NCBI GenBank assembly: GCA_002770795.1
Contig: PCTP01000246.1
Coordinates: 1-6,773, forward strand
Origin: Gammaproteobacteria bacterium CG22_combo_CG10-13_8_21_14_all_40_8
GTDB taxonomy: Bacteria; Pseudomonadota; Gammaproteobacteria; Enterobacterales; GCA-002770795
Direction of reading: 5' to 3'
Length of the DNA: 6,773 nucleotides
The first letter of the stretch is position 1; each line of letters starts with the position of its first letter. This document shows positions 1-6,492 of this stretch, piece by piece. The position numbers and the translations under genes are program-made. The notes under the pieces are model-generated. The model saw only the letters and a program-made list of their open reading frames with translations. It was not told the DNA's origin and ran no database searches.

Positions 1-1
1 A

Positions 2-16
2 GCAAATTTTGGATAA
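2..16 (+). CDS. Possible last codons of msrP (partial)
   Basis: Reading in the second frame from the window edge gives the residues ANFG and then a TAA stop, five bases before the msrQ start. MsrP, the periplasmic molybdopterin methionine-sulfoxide reductase, is usually encoded directly upstream of msrQ, and its C-terminus often ends in a short Asp-Leu-Lys-x-Asn-Phe-like tail. The assignment rests on position and only four residues, so it is tentative. The frame of msrQ itself is also open back to the window edge, so nothing here excludes another upstream gene. Confidence 0.3.
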   Translation, partial: ANFG

Positions 17-21
17 CCTAC

Positions 22-651
22 ATGGCCAAACCAACGGTTTTTGCTAGTGCATTGATTCCTTTGTTATTGTTAATTCTAGGCGTGATGGGCTCTCAAGATC
101 CGAGCCAGGCTTATTCGACAGAGGGTTTTTTTTCAATAGGTTTAGGTGCCGACCCACAAAAATATATTGTGCATAAGACGGGAGCATGGGCACTGAAGTT
201 TTTACTCATTAGCTTAGCCATCACTCCCTTACGCCATTTAGCGAATTGGAATCACCTGATTAAATTCAGACGGATGTTGGGATTATTTTGTTTTTTTTAT
301 GCCAGTTTACATCTGGCTTCTTATTACTTGCTTTATTTAGAGCAAGACCTCAGAAATGTTGTATCGGACATCGTTAAAAGGCCTTATATCACCCTAGGTT
401 TTATGGCATGGCTAGCTTTAGTCCCCTTGGCTTTAACCTCTACCCAATACATGATGAAAAAGCTGGGTAAAAATTGGTTGAAATTACATCGTATGATTTA
501 TGGAATATCCATTGTAGTTATTATTCATTATTGGTGGCAGGTAAAATCAGATATCAATGAGCCCATTTTATATGGGCTCATTGTGTTGTTGCTGTTAGGT
601 TACCGTTATTGGCTCGCTAAAGTGACAAAGATAAAGAAGTTTAAGGGATGA
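22..651 (+). CDS. msrQ: MsrQ, haem-binding membrane subunit of the MsrPQ methionine-sulfoxide reductase
   Basis: In this family MsrQ carries electrons from the quinone pool or a flavin reductase through b-type haem in the inner membrane to periplasmic MsrP, which repairs oxidised methionines in envelope proteins. The 209-residue product has the usual family length and about six hydrophobic segments (near residues 6-23, 55-70, 84-106, 122-138, 157-173 and 180-198). Candidate haem-ligand histidines are visible: His97 (FYASLHLASYY), His156 (LKLHRMIYG) and His169 (VIIHYWW), with His51 and His72 nearer the N-terminus. The motifs KFRRMLGL and NWLKLHRMIY are typical of the ferric-reductase-like (YedZ/MsrQ) fold. 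The ATG is preceded by a weak GGAT-type ribosome site eight bases upstream. Its frame is open to the window edge, but a start at Met22 gives the normal N-terminus. The 3' end overlaps the convergent DsrE-like gene by 11 bp. A strong hairpin lies inside the gene at 555-583. Confidence 0.9.
   Translation: MAKPTVFASALIPLLLLILGVMGSQDPSQAYSTEGFFSIGLGADPQKYIVHKTGAWALKFLLISLAITPLRHLANWNHLIKFRRMLGLFCFFYASLHLASYYLLYLEQDLRNVVSDIVKRPYITLGFMAWLALVPLALTSTQYMMKKLGKNWLKLHRMIYGISIVVIIHYWWQVKSDINEPILYGLIVLLLLGYRYWLAKVTKIKKFKG
555..583 (+). repeat. Perfect 12-bp inverted repeat (hairpin) inside msrQ
   Basis: The arms CAATGAGCCCAT (555-566) and ATGGGCTCATTG (572-583) are exact reverse complements around a five-base TTTAT loop. 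The repeat encodes the conserved C-terminal part of MsrQ (about INEPILYGLIV) and lies 66 bases before the stop codon. The following bases are T-rich but interrupted by G, so it is not a clean intrinsic terminator. It could shape mRNA stability or transcription near the convergent gene end, or be a chance result of codon choice. Confidence 0.75.
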
Positions 652-1189
652 GTTGGTACCCTTGCTGCTGTAATACAACAAACAGGGTCATGGCGGATAG
701 GGCAAGATCATCTGGTTGATCTAACTCCTGTTTTTGATATCCAGAAAAATTCATGGATTGCCCACAAAGATAAAATTTGACGCCTTTGCTGCGTAATTGG
801 TGTTCTAATTCTAAATTAGGGTTATCTGTAGAAAAGTGTTTTTGATAAGCTTTGTTACTGAGCAGATCTTTGGATGCCTGACCGTGAAAAACCAACGCGA
901 TATCCATTTTATCCAGTGAAACACCATTCAGCGCATGCATATTGATAAAGCGAGCTACACTTTCTAAATAGTGATTATATTGTTCAGGATCTTCAGCACT
1001 TTTTCTGATATCAAAGACGGCCTTATAAACAAAGTTTTCAGGTAGTTTCACAGCTCGATCTGAGACGGCAAATACTGGGCCATAATCAGAAAAAACAGGT
1101 CCTTTTTGAGGCTTAGTGGTTTCTGATGCTGAGATCGTGCTGATAAAGAAACAAAAGATCAGAAATATTGAATAGCGAGTAGTTTTCAT
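641..1189 (-). CDS. Exported DsrE-family (DsrE/F-like) protein
   Basis: The 182-residue product starts with a signal peptide: Lys2 and Arg5, a hydrophobic stretch at about 7-20, and a likely cleavage after Ala21 (ISA-SE). The mature part reads as a DsrE/DsrF-like fold. It has the first strand YKAVFDIR (55-62), a helix ending in RFINMHALNGV (80-90), the strand DIALVFHGQA (96-105), and the strand-plus-cysteine segment VKFYLCGQSM (137-146) with Cys142. In cytoplasmic DsrE/TusD proteins a cysteine in this area carries sulfur as a persulfide. Whether this exported homologue does so is unknown, and many such paralogues are uncharacterised. The start ATG has an AGAGAG ribosome site upstream. The gene is transcribed divergently from the acetyltransferase gene, with a Fur-like box about 30 bases upstream of its start codon. 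Its stop codon lies inside the end of msrQ. Family confidence is good; function is not established. Confidence 0.8.
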   Translation of the reverse strand: MKTTRYSIFLIFCFFISTISASETTKPQKGPVFSDYGPVFAVSDRAVKLPENFVYKAVFDIRKSAEDPEQYNHYLESVARFINMHALNGVSLDKMDIALVFHGQASKDLLSNKAYQKHFSTDNPNLELEHQLRSKGVKFYLCGQSMNFSGYQKQELDQPDDLALSAMTLFVVLQQQGYQLIP

Positions 1190-1219
1190 TGAAGGCTCTC
1201 TTTGTTAAAGTGAAAGAAA

Positions 1220-1239
1220 TGATACTCATAATCATTCAA
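1220..1239. promoter_or_regulatory. Candidate Fur box in the divergent intergenic region
   Basis: The segment TGATACTCATAATCA (1220-1234) matches the palindromic 7-1-7 Fur consensus TGATAATnATTATCA at 12 of the 14 specified positions. In the overlapping register 1221-1239 it matches the classical 19-bp box at 14 of 19. It lies 31 bases from the DsrE-like start codon and 61 bases from the acetyltransferase start codon, so it could control either or both genes. A TATCAT or GATTAT -10 for the minus-strand gene would overlap it, which fits repression by iron-loaded Fur. The consensus is established; occupancy here is inferred. Confidence 0.6.
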
Positions 1240-1252
1240 AATCTAGATTTTG
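1237..1252. promoter_or_regulatory. Perfect 16-bp palindrome, possible operator
   Basis: CAAAATCTAGATTTTG is its own reverse complement over 16 bases and abuts the Fur-like box. There is no loop, so a DNA-binding dimer is a better explanation than an RNA hairpin. If the weak TG-n-GATAAA at 1253-1261 is the -10 region of the acetyltransferase promoter, the palindrome sits in the promoter spacer, a position where a bound repressor would block transcription. I do not recognise the regulator. Confidence 0.45.
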
Positions 1253-1295
1253 TGTGATAAATGATGAGAAACAGCATAAAACAAAAGAGGTTTAA

Positions 1296-1787
1296 ATGCA
1301 CATAAGATTTGCTCAGGCTTCAGACGTTTCAACTATCAAAGCTTTCATTCAAGCCTTGGCAGATTATGAGAAATTACCGGATGAAATGATCGCAACAGAC
1401 GATGATCTGTTGGTTTCATTGTTTGGAGATACTCCTCAGGCGGAAGTTCTGTTGCTAGAAAACAATGCTGAACCTAAAGGTTTTGCCTTGTTTTTCCATA
1501 ACTATTCGACCTTTTTAGGAAGACGAGGATTGTATCTAGAAGATTTGTTTGTGTTGCCAGAGGCCAGAGGTTTGGGTTATGGAAAGGCATTATTAGCCAA
1601 ATTAGCGCAAATTGCTCTGGAGAGAGAATGTGGACGCATGGAGTGGTCGGTCTTAGATTGGAATAAACCTGCTATTGATTTTTATCAATCCATTGCAGCG
1701 AAAGCGATGAATGGATGGACGGTTAACCGCTTAACTCAAAATGAAATGCAAGACTTGGTTAATTCCCAGTTGAACTTGCTTGACTAA
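1296..1787 (+). CDS. GNAT-family N-acetyltransferase (SSAT/SAT2-like)
   Basis: A 163-residue single-domain GNAT enzyme that transfers acetyl from acetyl-CoA to an amine. The acetyl-CoA pyrophosphate-binding motif RxxGxG is visible as RGLGYG (91-96), preceded by the strand LYLEDLFVLPEA (79-90). Further on, MEWSVLDWNKPAIDFYQSIAA (115-135) contains Tyr130, in the place of the catalytic tyrosine of many GNATs. The combination YLEDLFV, EWSVLDWN and a C-terminal W-x-x-x-R-L resembles spermidine/spermine acetyltransferase-like proteins (SAT2, thialysine N-acetyltransferase), so a small diamine or amino-acid side-chain amine is a reasonable but unproven substrate. The start ATG has AAGAGG (1285-1290) five bases upstream. 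The gene diverges from the DsrE-like gene across the Fur-box region, and is followed after 53 bp, with no convincing terminator, by the zinc-finger membrane protein gene. Confidence 0.85.
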   Translation: MHIRFAQASDVSTIKAFIQALADYEKLPDEMIATDDDLLVSLFGDTPQAEVLLLENNAEPKGFALFFHNYSTFLGRRGLYLEDLFVLPEARGLGYGKALLAKLAQIALERECGRMEWSVLDWNKPAIDFYQSIAAKAMNGWTVNRLTQNEMQDLVNSQLNLLD

Positions 1788-1840
1788 CTAACTTGTTAGC
1801 AAAAAAACAATCAAAAAACTGGAGCCAGGGAGCATAAAAG

Positions 1841-3094
1841 ATGCAATTACACTGTCGTTATCACCCAACAAGACATCCAGTTTTAGTTTGTACCCAATGT
1901 GCGACCACCGTTTGCCCTGATTGCGTACCTGTATGGCCAGAGCGGGGGAATCCCCGTTGTGTAAATTGCCGTTCAGAAATGGAAACCTTGGGTATCGCTG
2001 ATTATATTCCTCCCTTTTGGCGTTGCTTTGATCAGTTTTTTCAATTCCCATTTTTAAAAGAAAATTTAATATTTTTAAGCATTACTTTGCTTATCTCTTT
2101 AATCTTGCCATTGCCGCAGGCCAGTAATTCAGGTGAGAACGTTGTTCATTCTGGTGTGTTTTTTACGTTGATTTCTTGGCTATTTTACCTTAGCTTTGTT
2201 TTAGCTTATTTAGCAGCTGTGACCATAGCGGGGGCAGAAGGTCAAAAAAAACCGCCGAGTCTGTCTAAAATTTGGCGTTCAGGTGGACTTTCGATGTTCT
2301 TTAAATTTTTGGGCACTCTATGGCTATTTGGTTTTTATGCAGGAATGGTGAGCATCCTGTTTGGAACTGTATTAGAGAGTATTTTTTACATGGTTGGCGC
2401 ATTGGTTTTTCCCGCAGTCATGATGCTATTGGTGATGGAGAAATCTGTAATCACAGCCCTTAATCCCAGTAAATTACTCATGGTGATGCGATCTATTGGC
2501 TGGCCCTATGTTTTTTTATGGGGAATGATGGTGATGCTAGTTTCTGGCCCCGGCCTTGTTTTAGAATTATTTTCGCCCTTTGAGTTTGGTGGATGGATTT
2601 TAAGAATTGGTTTGTTGGTAAATATTATTTTTGGGTTAATTCTTTTTTATTTAATGGGTTACGTGATTTACCAATATCATTATGAGCTCGGTTATATGTT
2701 ACCCAAACAGCAAATGAGTGAATTGCAAAACAATAGTCGGCACTCTAATCCTGTGTTGATTGAAATGGAGTTACTAGTGGCAGACGGAAAATACCATTCG
2801 GCCATAAGGTTATTGGAAGCAGCCCTGAGAGAGAATTCAAACCAACAAATTTTATGGGAAAAATTATTGGTGTTGAGTGAGTTAACAGAGTCGCCTCAAA
2901 ACTTATTGAAAATGGCTCAGATCTATATGGGGCACTTAGAAAGAAAGCAACAATTTACAGAGATAGCCAAGGTTATCAAGCGCTTGTTGCGTGCAAAAAA
3001 TGATCTCAGGCTTGAAGATTTTGCTTCACCTCAAAAAGTCACTGATATGTTGACTCTGCAACAGGAGTTTGACTTATTGAAAAAGCTGAGCTGA
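1841..3094 (+). CDS. Zinc-finger, multi-pass membrane, TPR-like protein of unknown function
   Basis: The 417-residue product has three parts. The first 45 residues hold eight potential zinc ligands, Cys5, His8, Cys17, Cys20, Cys25, Cys28, Cys40 and Cys43, in a CxxH-CxxC-CxxC-CxxC order like a B-box finger, enough for two zinc ions. Residues about 75-285 contain roughly five or six hydrophobic segments (near 75-92, 106-130, 153-177, 181-200, 222-243 and 253-277). The remainder (about 298-417) is helical and hydrophilic; the stretch NPVLIEMELLVADGKYHSAIRLLEAAL looks like a TPR-type helix pair. There is no signal peptide, so the finger and probably the tail are cytoplasmic. The start is supported by AGGGAG (1827-1832) eight bases upstream. 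Similar B-box-plus-membrane proteins occur in other gammaproteobacteria, but I know of no assigned role. It may act as a membrane scaffold or assembly factor; this is inference. It is likely cotranscribed with the acetyltransferase. Confidence 0.85.
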   Translation: MQLHCRYHPTRHPVLVCTQCATTVCPDCVPVWPERGNPRCVNCRSEMETLGIADYIPPFWRCFDQFFQFPFLKENLIFLSITLLISLILPLPQASNSGENVVHSGVFFTLISWLFYLSFVLAYLAAVTIAGAEGQKKPPSLSKIWRSGGLSMFFKFLGTLWLFGFYAGMVSILFGTVLESIFYMVGALVFPAVMMLLVMEKSVITALNPSKLLMVMRSIGWPYVFLWGMMVMLVSGPGLVLELFSPFEFGGWILRIGLLVNIIFGLILFYLMGYVIYQYHYELGYMLPKQQMSELQNNSRHSNPVLIEMELLVADGKYHSAIRLLEAALRENSNQQILWEKLLVLSELTESPQNLLKMAQIYMGHLERKQQFTEIAKVIKRLLRAKNDLRLEDFASPQKVTDMLTLQQEFDLLKKLS

Positions 3095-3117
3095 GATAGC
3101 AAGATCATACATGCAAA

Positions 3118-3138
3118 CCTGAAGTATCCGCATTCAGG
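3118..3138 (+). repeat. Short inverted repeat after the zinc-finger gene
   Basis: CCTGAA (3118-3123) and TTCAGG (3133-3138) pair exactly around nine bases, 23 bases after the stop codon. No T-run follows, so it is a poor intrinsic terminator. It could be a weak 3' hairpin or an upstream operator of the peptidase promoter. Confidence 0.3.
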
Positions 3139-3151
3139 GATGAGAAAGTTG

Positions 3152-3171
3152 TGATAGAATAACCCCTATCA
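3152..3171 (+). promoter_or_regulatory. Candidate extended -10 promoter with overlapping inverted repeat, upstream of the M61 peptidase
   Basis: TG-A-TAGAAT (3152-3160) matches an extended -10 element, with five of six bases of TATAAT. No good -35 is visible; TTCAGG at 3133-3138 is the nearest candidate. Transcription would begin near 3167, giving a leader of about 29 bases. The same bases form an inverted repeat TGATAG-N8-CTATCA (3152-3171) that overlaps the -10 element and predicted start site, so a repressor could act here. The regulator is unknown. Confidence 0.4.
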
Positions 3172-3195
3172 TTGGGTACAGAGTAAAAGTTTGCA

Positions 3196-5073
3196 ATGTT
3201 AAAGAAATCGATAAAATTACTCAGCATTTTACTGTTCAGTTTTTGGACGCATGCTTTTGTCCTTGCTTCAGAGGCTATTCATTATCAAATTGAAATTGAT
3301 GATTCCATTCATCATCAAGCCAAAGTGACCGTTCTACTTCCCCAAATTGAATCCTCTCAAATGGATGTGTTTATACCCAACTGGAGACCCGGTCGTTATC
3401 AACAAATTCCTTTAGCCAATGGTATCAGTCATATGATTGCCAAATCCTCTCAGGGAAAACCACTCAAAATAGTTAAAATGGAGACGAATCATTGGCGTAT
3501 ATTTCTCGAACAGCCCAGTAAAGTTGAGTTAAATTATCGTCTCTATGCCAATGAACTGTCCGATAGAACACGTCACATAGATAGCAGTCACGCCTACTTG
3601 GACGCTGTGGCAAGCTTAGTGTTTATCCCAGAATTCAGAAGTTACCCCATTCATTTAGATCTTGATGTGCCCAAAGGATGGAAGTCGGTGTCCGGTTTAA
3701 AATCAGGTTGGAACAAAAATTCATTTGTTGCGAATAACTATGATGAGTTAGTTGATGCTCCAATAGAAACAGGCGTACATGAAGAGTACCATTTTGATGT
3801 AAAAGGGATTCAATTCGAGCTGGCTATTTGGGGAAAGGGGAATTTTAATGGAAAAAATATCGCACAAGATTTAGCGGCTATAGTGAAAACACACATAGAT
3901 TTTTGGGGCAATGTACCATTCGAGCGTTATCTATTTATTGTGCATGTATTTGATAAAGGAAGAGGTGCGACGGAGCACAAGAACTCAAGTCTCATTCAAA
4001 CGGATTCTTGGTCATTTAACAAAAGAAAAAACTATCTGAATTTCTTACAGACGGCTTCTCATGAGTTTGTGCATGCTTGGAATGTAAAAGCCTACAGACC
4101 ACAAGGTTTAGTTCCTTACGATTACTTACAGCCTAATTATTCAAAATTATTATGGTGGGTGGAAGGTGGAACCAGTTATCTCGGTAACCTACTTTTATTG
4201 AGATCGGGTTTAATGACGCAGGATGAGTATTTCAACCATCTTGCCAAAGCAATTTATGAATATCAGAACAGACCTGGTCGGTTGGAACAATCGGCTGCAG
4301 ATGCCAGTTTCAATGAATGGATTGCGCCAGATGGTGATCGTGCTAATAATGCTTTTGTGAATATATACAGCCAAGGTAAATTATTATCTCTTTGGTTGGA
4401 TCTCCAGTTATTCCAACAAACTGATGGGCGCGCCTCTATTACGGATGTTCAAAAAAAATTGTATCAACAATTCCCAGCTTCTATCAAAGGTTATACTGAG
4501 CAGAATTTAATGGATGTCTTTCAATCCTTAGGTTTAAAAGATGCTCAAAAAATCTGGGACTCAAAAGTCAGAAATAGCGATGAGATGGATTTTAATCAGG
4601 CATTGAAATCCGTTGGATTATTATTATCCCATGAAATTAAAACTCAGGATAAAGATGCACAACAAGAGACGAAAGCCACAGATAAAAAAATGGCATATTT
4701 GGGTATAAAACTTGCTGAAAAATCAGAAAACAATCGATTGGAATATGTATTGGCAAATTCACCCGCTTGGGATGCAGGAATCACCGCTGATGATGAGTTA
4801 GTTGCAATAAATAATATTAAAATAACACAAGCGAATTATCAGCAAGTTTTGCAGACATTGGAAATTAACAGTCGCATTTCGGTCAATTATTTTCGGAATG
4901 GTTTATTAGAACAAACATCATTAAAAGTAGGAGCCCAGTTTGAGGGAAAAACCAAAATTATCGCTAATCCAAAAAACTCGACCCAGCAAATACAGCAATT
5001 AGAAAAGTGGTTAGGTGTTTCATTAAAGAAGAAAATGGCTAATAAAGCAGAGGCTGATAATAGCGAAGAATAG
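3196..5073 (+). CDS. Exported M61-family metallopeptidase with PDZ domain (glycyl aminopeptidase-like)
   Basis: A 625-residue zinc peptidase of the M61 family, whose studied bacterial member removes N-terminal glycine or alanine from peptides. It begins with a signal peptide (Lys3, Lys4, Lys7, hydrophobic core about 8-23, likely cleavage after Ala24), placing it in the periplasm or outside. Residues about 27-200 are the beta-rich N-terminal domain with the family-typical NWRPGRYQ. The catalytic part has GATEHKNSS (257-265), the zinc motif HEFVH (289-293), and WWVEGGTSYLGNLLLLRSGL with Glu323, the likely third zinc ligand, 30 residues after the second His. A charged linker (about 480-498) leads to a PDZ domain (about 499-575, starting MAYLGIKLAE) and a Lys/Glu-rich tail. 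All expected catalytic residues are present. The ribosome site is weak (AGAG about 12 bases upstream), and an in-frame stop at 3184-3186 excludes a nearby longer start. It lies 77 bp before mtaB on the same strand. Confidence 0.9.
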   Translation: MLKKSIKLLSILLFSFWTHAFVLASEAIHYQIEIDDSIHHQAKVTVLLPQIESSQMDVFIPNWRPGRYQQIPLANGISHMIAKSSQGKPLKIVKMETNHWRIFLEQPSKVELNYRLYANELSDRTRHIDSSHAYLDAVASLVFIPEFRSYPIHLDLDVPKGWKSVSGLKSGWNKNSFVANNYDELVDAPIETGVHEEYHFDVKGIQFELAIWGKGNFNGKNIAQDLAAIVKTHIDFWGNVPFERYLFIVHVFDKGRGATEHKNSSLIQTDSWSFNKRKNYLNFLQTASHEFVHAWNVKAYRPQGLVPYDYLQPNYSKLLWWVEGGTSYLGNLLLLRSGLMTQDEYFNHLAKAIYEYQNRPGRLEQSAADASFNEWIAPDGDRANNAFVNIYSQGKLLSLWLDLQLFQQTDGRASITDVQKKLYQQFPASIKGYTEQNLMDVFQSLGLKDAQKIWDSKVRNSDEMDFNQALKSVGLLLSHEIKTQDKDAQQETKATDKKMAYLGIKLAEKSENNRLEYVLANSPAWDAGITADDELVAINNIKITQANYQQVLQTLEINSRISVNYFRNGLLEQTSLKVGAQFEGKTKIIANPKNSTQQIQQLEKWLGVSLKKKMANKAEADNSEE

Positions 5074-5075
5074 AT

Positions 5076-5123
5076 TTTATAGCTGTGCTGAAGTCAAATC
5101 TTTTGAAATAGTACGGCTATAAA
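5076..5123 (+). repeat. Long imperfect hairpin between the peptidase gene and mtaB
   Basis: The arms TTTATAGC (5076-5083) and GCTATAAA (5116-5123) pair perfectly. Pairing continues inward through 5084-5090 with 5109-5115, using four Watson-Crick and three G-U pairs. After a 3x2 internal loop, TCAAA (5094-5098) pairs with TTTGA (5102-5106) around a three-base loop. This gives about 20 base pairs across 48 bases, starting two bases after the peptidase stop codon. The G-U pairs would be A-C mismatches on the other strand, so a plus-strand RNA is favoured. There is no T-tract after it, so it is not a standard terminator. An mRNA-processing or stability element, or part of the mtaB leader, is more likely. 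Confidence 0.55.
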
Positions 5124-5150
5124 TAAGATTGAACATCCATCGGGAAAAAT

Positions 5151-6491
5151 ATGAAAGTCTGTCTAGAGTTTTTAGGTTGTCGTTTAAATGAGTCAGAATT
5201 ACAAAGTTGGGCTGAAGAATTTTCTAAGCAAGGACTGATGCTGACCACAAAAGCGCAAGAAGCCAGTGTTATTGTGTTGAACACTTGCGCCGTCACAGGA
5301 GAAGCTGCGCGTAAATCTCGACAACATTTGCGCAAGCTTCATCGCTCTAACCCAGTGGCTAAACTTGTTGCTACGGGATGCTATGCCTCTTTAGAGCCCG
5401 AGAAAGTGGCAGAAATTTTAGGTGTTGATCTGGTGGTGACTAACCCTCAAAAGCAAGATTTGGTTTCAATGGTATTCGACCAAATTGAATTACCCGAAAT
5501 GCCTTCAATGGCGACAGATCCCGGTGAGTCTGCTATTTTTAGTCGAAATCGTGATAGGGCATTTATTAAAGTGCAAGATGGCTGTCGTTATCGCTGTACA
5601 TACTGTATCGTCACCGTGGCAAGGGGTGATGAAAGAAGTCGAACCATTGAAGAAATTGTGAATGAAGTGAACCAGCATTACCGACAAGGTATAAGAGAAA
5701 TCGTGTTAACGGGTGTGCATGTGGGGGGCTATGGCAGTGATATTGATTCAGATTTATATCATCTTGTGCAACAAATTTTACGCCAAACCAAGATCCCTCG
5801 AATTCGCTTTGCCTCAGTAGAACCTTGGGATTTGCCAGAAAACTTTTTTAAATTGTTTGAAGACAAAAGGCTTATGCCTCATATGCATTTACCATTGCAA
5901 AGCGGTTGTAATTCTGTGCTCAGAAGAATGTCACGACGTTGTAAGACTGAAGAGTTTGCAGCGTTGATTGCAAAAGCAAAAACATTAATACCAGAATTTA
6001 ATGTCACCACTGATATTATTGTCGGTTTTCCTGGTGAGACAGATGAAGAATGGGAGCAAACTCAGGACTTTGTAAAATTGATGAATTTTGGGCATATTCA
6101 TATTTTTAGCTACTCCAATCGAGAAGGAACCAAAGCGGCAAGATTACCACAGCAAATAGATGCGAATACTAAAAAGACACGCTCTCAACAGCTCCATAAA
6201 ATGGCTATTGAATCGACAACCAATCAACTTGCACAACAATTAGGTAAGCAATGTGAGGTCTTGTTAGAATCAGGAAAAGAACAGCTTGAAGATGGGCGTT
6301 TTCGCTATTGGGGACATACCCCTAATTATTATAAAATATGCTTAGTTGATCATAGAGATGATCTCGGTAGTCAGATCGTTATAATTGACATTACAGGGAT
6401 TCATGCAGCTGGGAGTTATCTGGAAACAGCACTAGTGGCTAAAATATCCGATCCTGAAGCCAGTTTAAAACATTTCCAATGGGTTTCATAA
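5151..6491 (+). CDS. mtaB: MtaB, tRNA (t6A37) methylthiotransferase
   Basis: MtaB is a radical-SAM enzyme that converts N6-threonylcarbamoyladenosine at position 37 of certain tRNAs (such as tRNA-Lys) to its 2-methylthio form. The 446-residue product has the three domains of the methylthiotransferase family. The N-terminal UPF0004 domain carries three cluster cysteines: Cys10 (LGCRLNE), Cys46 (LNTCAVTGEAARKSRQ) and Cys77 (ATGCYAS). The radical-SAM domain (about 135-365) carries Cys145, Cys149 and Cys152 in CRYRCTYC, followed by TGVHVGGYG, LPLQSGCNSVLRRMSRR and TTDIIVGFPGETDEEW. A TRAM-like C-terminal region for RNA binding lies at about 367-440. GCRLNESEL and NTCAVT-x-EA favour MtaB over MiaB or RimO. 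GGGA (5142-5145) lies five bases before the ATG. The gene follows the hairpin intergenic region and runs into an ArsR-family gene after one base. No expected residue is missing. Confidence 0.92.
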   Translation: MKVCLEFLGCRLNESELQSWAEEFSKQGLMLTTKAQEASVIVLNTCAVTGEAARKSRQHLRKLHRSNPVAKLVATGCYASLEPEKVAEILGVDLVVTNPQKQDLVSMVFDQIELPEMPSMATDPGESAIFSRNRDRAFIKVQDGCRYRCTYCIVTVARGDERSRTIEEIVNEVNQHYRQGIREIVLTGVHVGGYGSDIDSDLYHLVQQILRQTKIPRIRFASVEPWDLPENFFKLFEDKRLMPHMHLPLQSGCNSVLRRMSRRCKTEEFAALIAKAKTLIPEFNVTTDIIVGFPGETDEEWEQTQDFVKLMNFGHIHIFSYSNREGTKAARLPQQIDANTKKTRSQQLHKMAIESTTNQLAQQLGKQCEVLLESGKEQLEDGRFRYWGHTPNYYKICLVDHRDDLGSQIVIIDITGIHAAGSYLETALVAKISDPEASLKHFQWVS

Positions 6492-6492
6492 A

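Noticed and set aside
704..721. GATCA/TGATC inverted repeat inside the DsrE-like gene
   Set aside because: Five-base arms within coding sequence are expected by chance.
1253..1269. Second Fur site at TGATAAATGATGAGA
   Set aside because: Only the first half-site fits the consensus; the second half matches poorly.
1784..1807. CTAAC/GTTAG stem followed by a homopolymer run, as a terminator after the acetyltransferase
   Set aside because: The stem is only five base pairs and the run is A, not T, on the plus strand; nor does it work as a terminator for the minus strand.
1788..2051. Minus-strand open frame of 87 codons
   Set aside because: It lies opposite the start of the zinc-finger gene, has no recognisable domain, and the plus strand has a clear Cys/His finger and ribosome site.
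3118..3160. Inverted repeat at 3118-3138 as an intrinsic terminator
   Set aside because: No T-tract follows the six-base stem.
5117..5335. Minus-strand open frame of 72 codons
   Set aside because: It is antisense to the conserved N-terminal domain of MtaB and resembles no family.
5505..5687. Minus-strand open frame of 60 codons
   Set aside because: It is antisense to the radical-SAM cysteine region of MtaB; no independent coding evidence.
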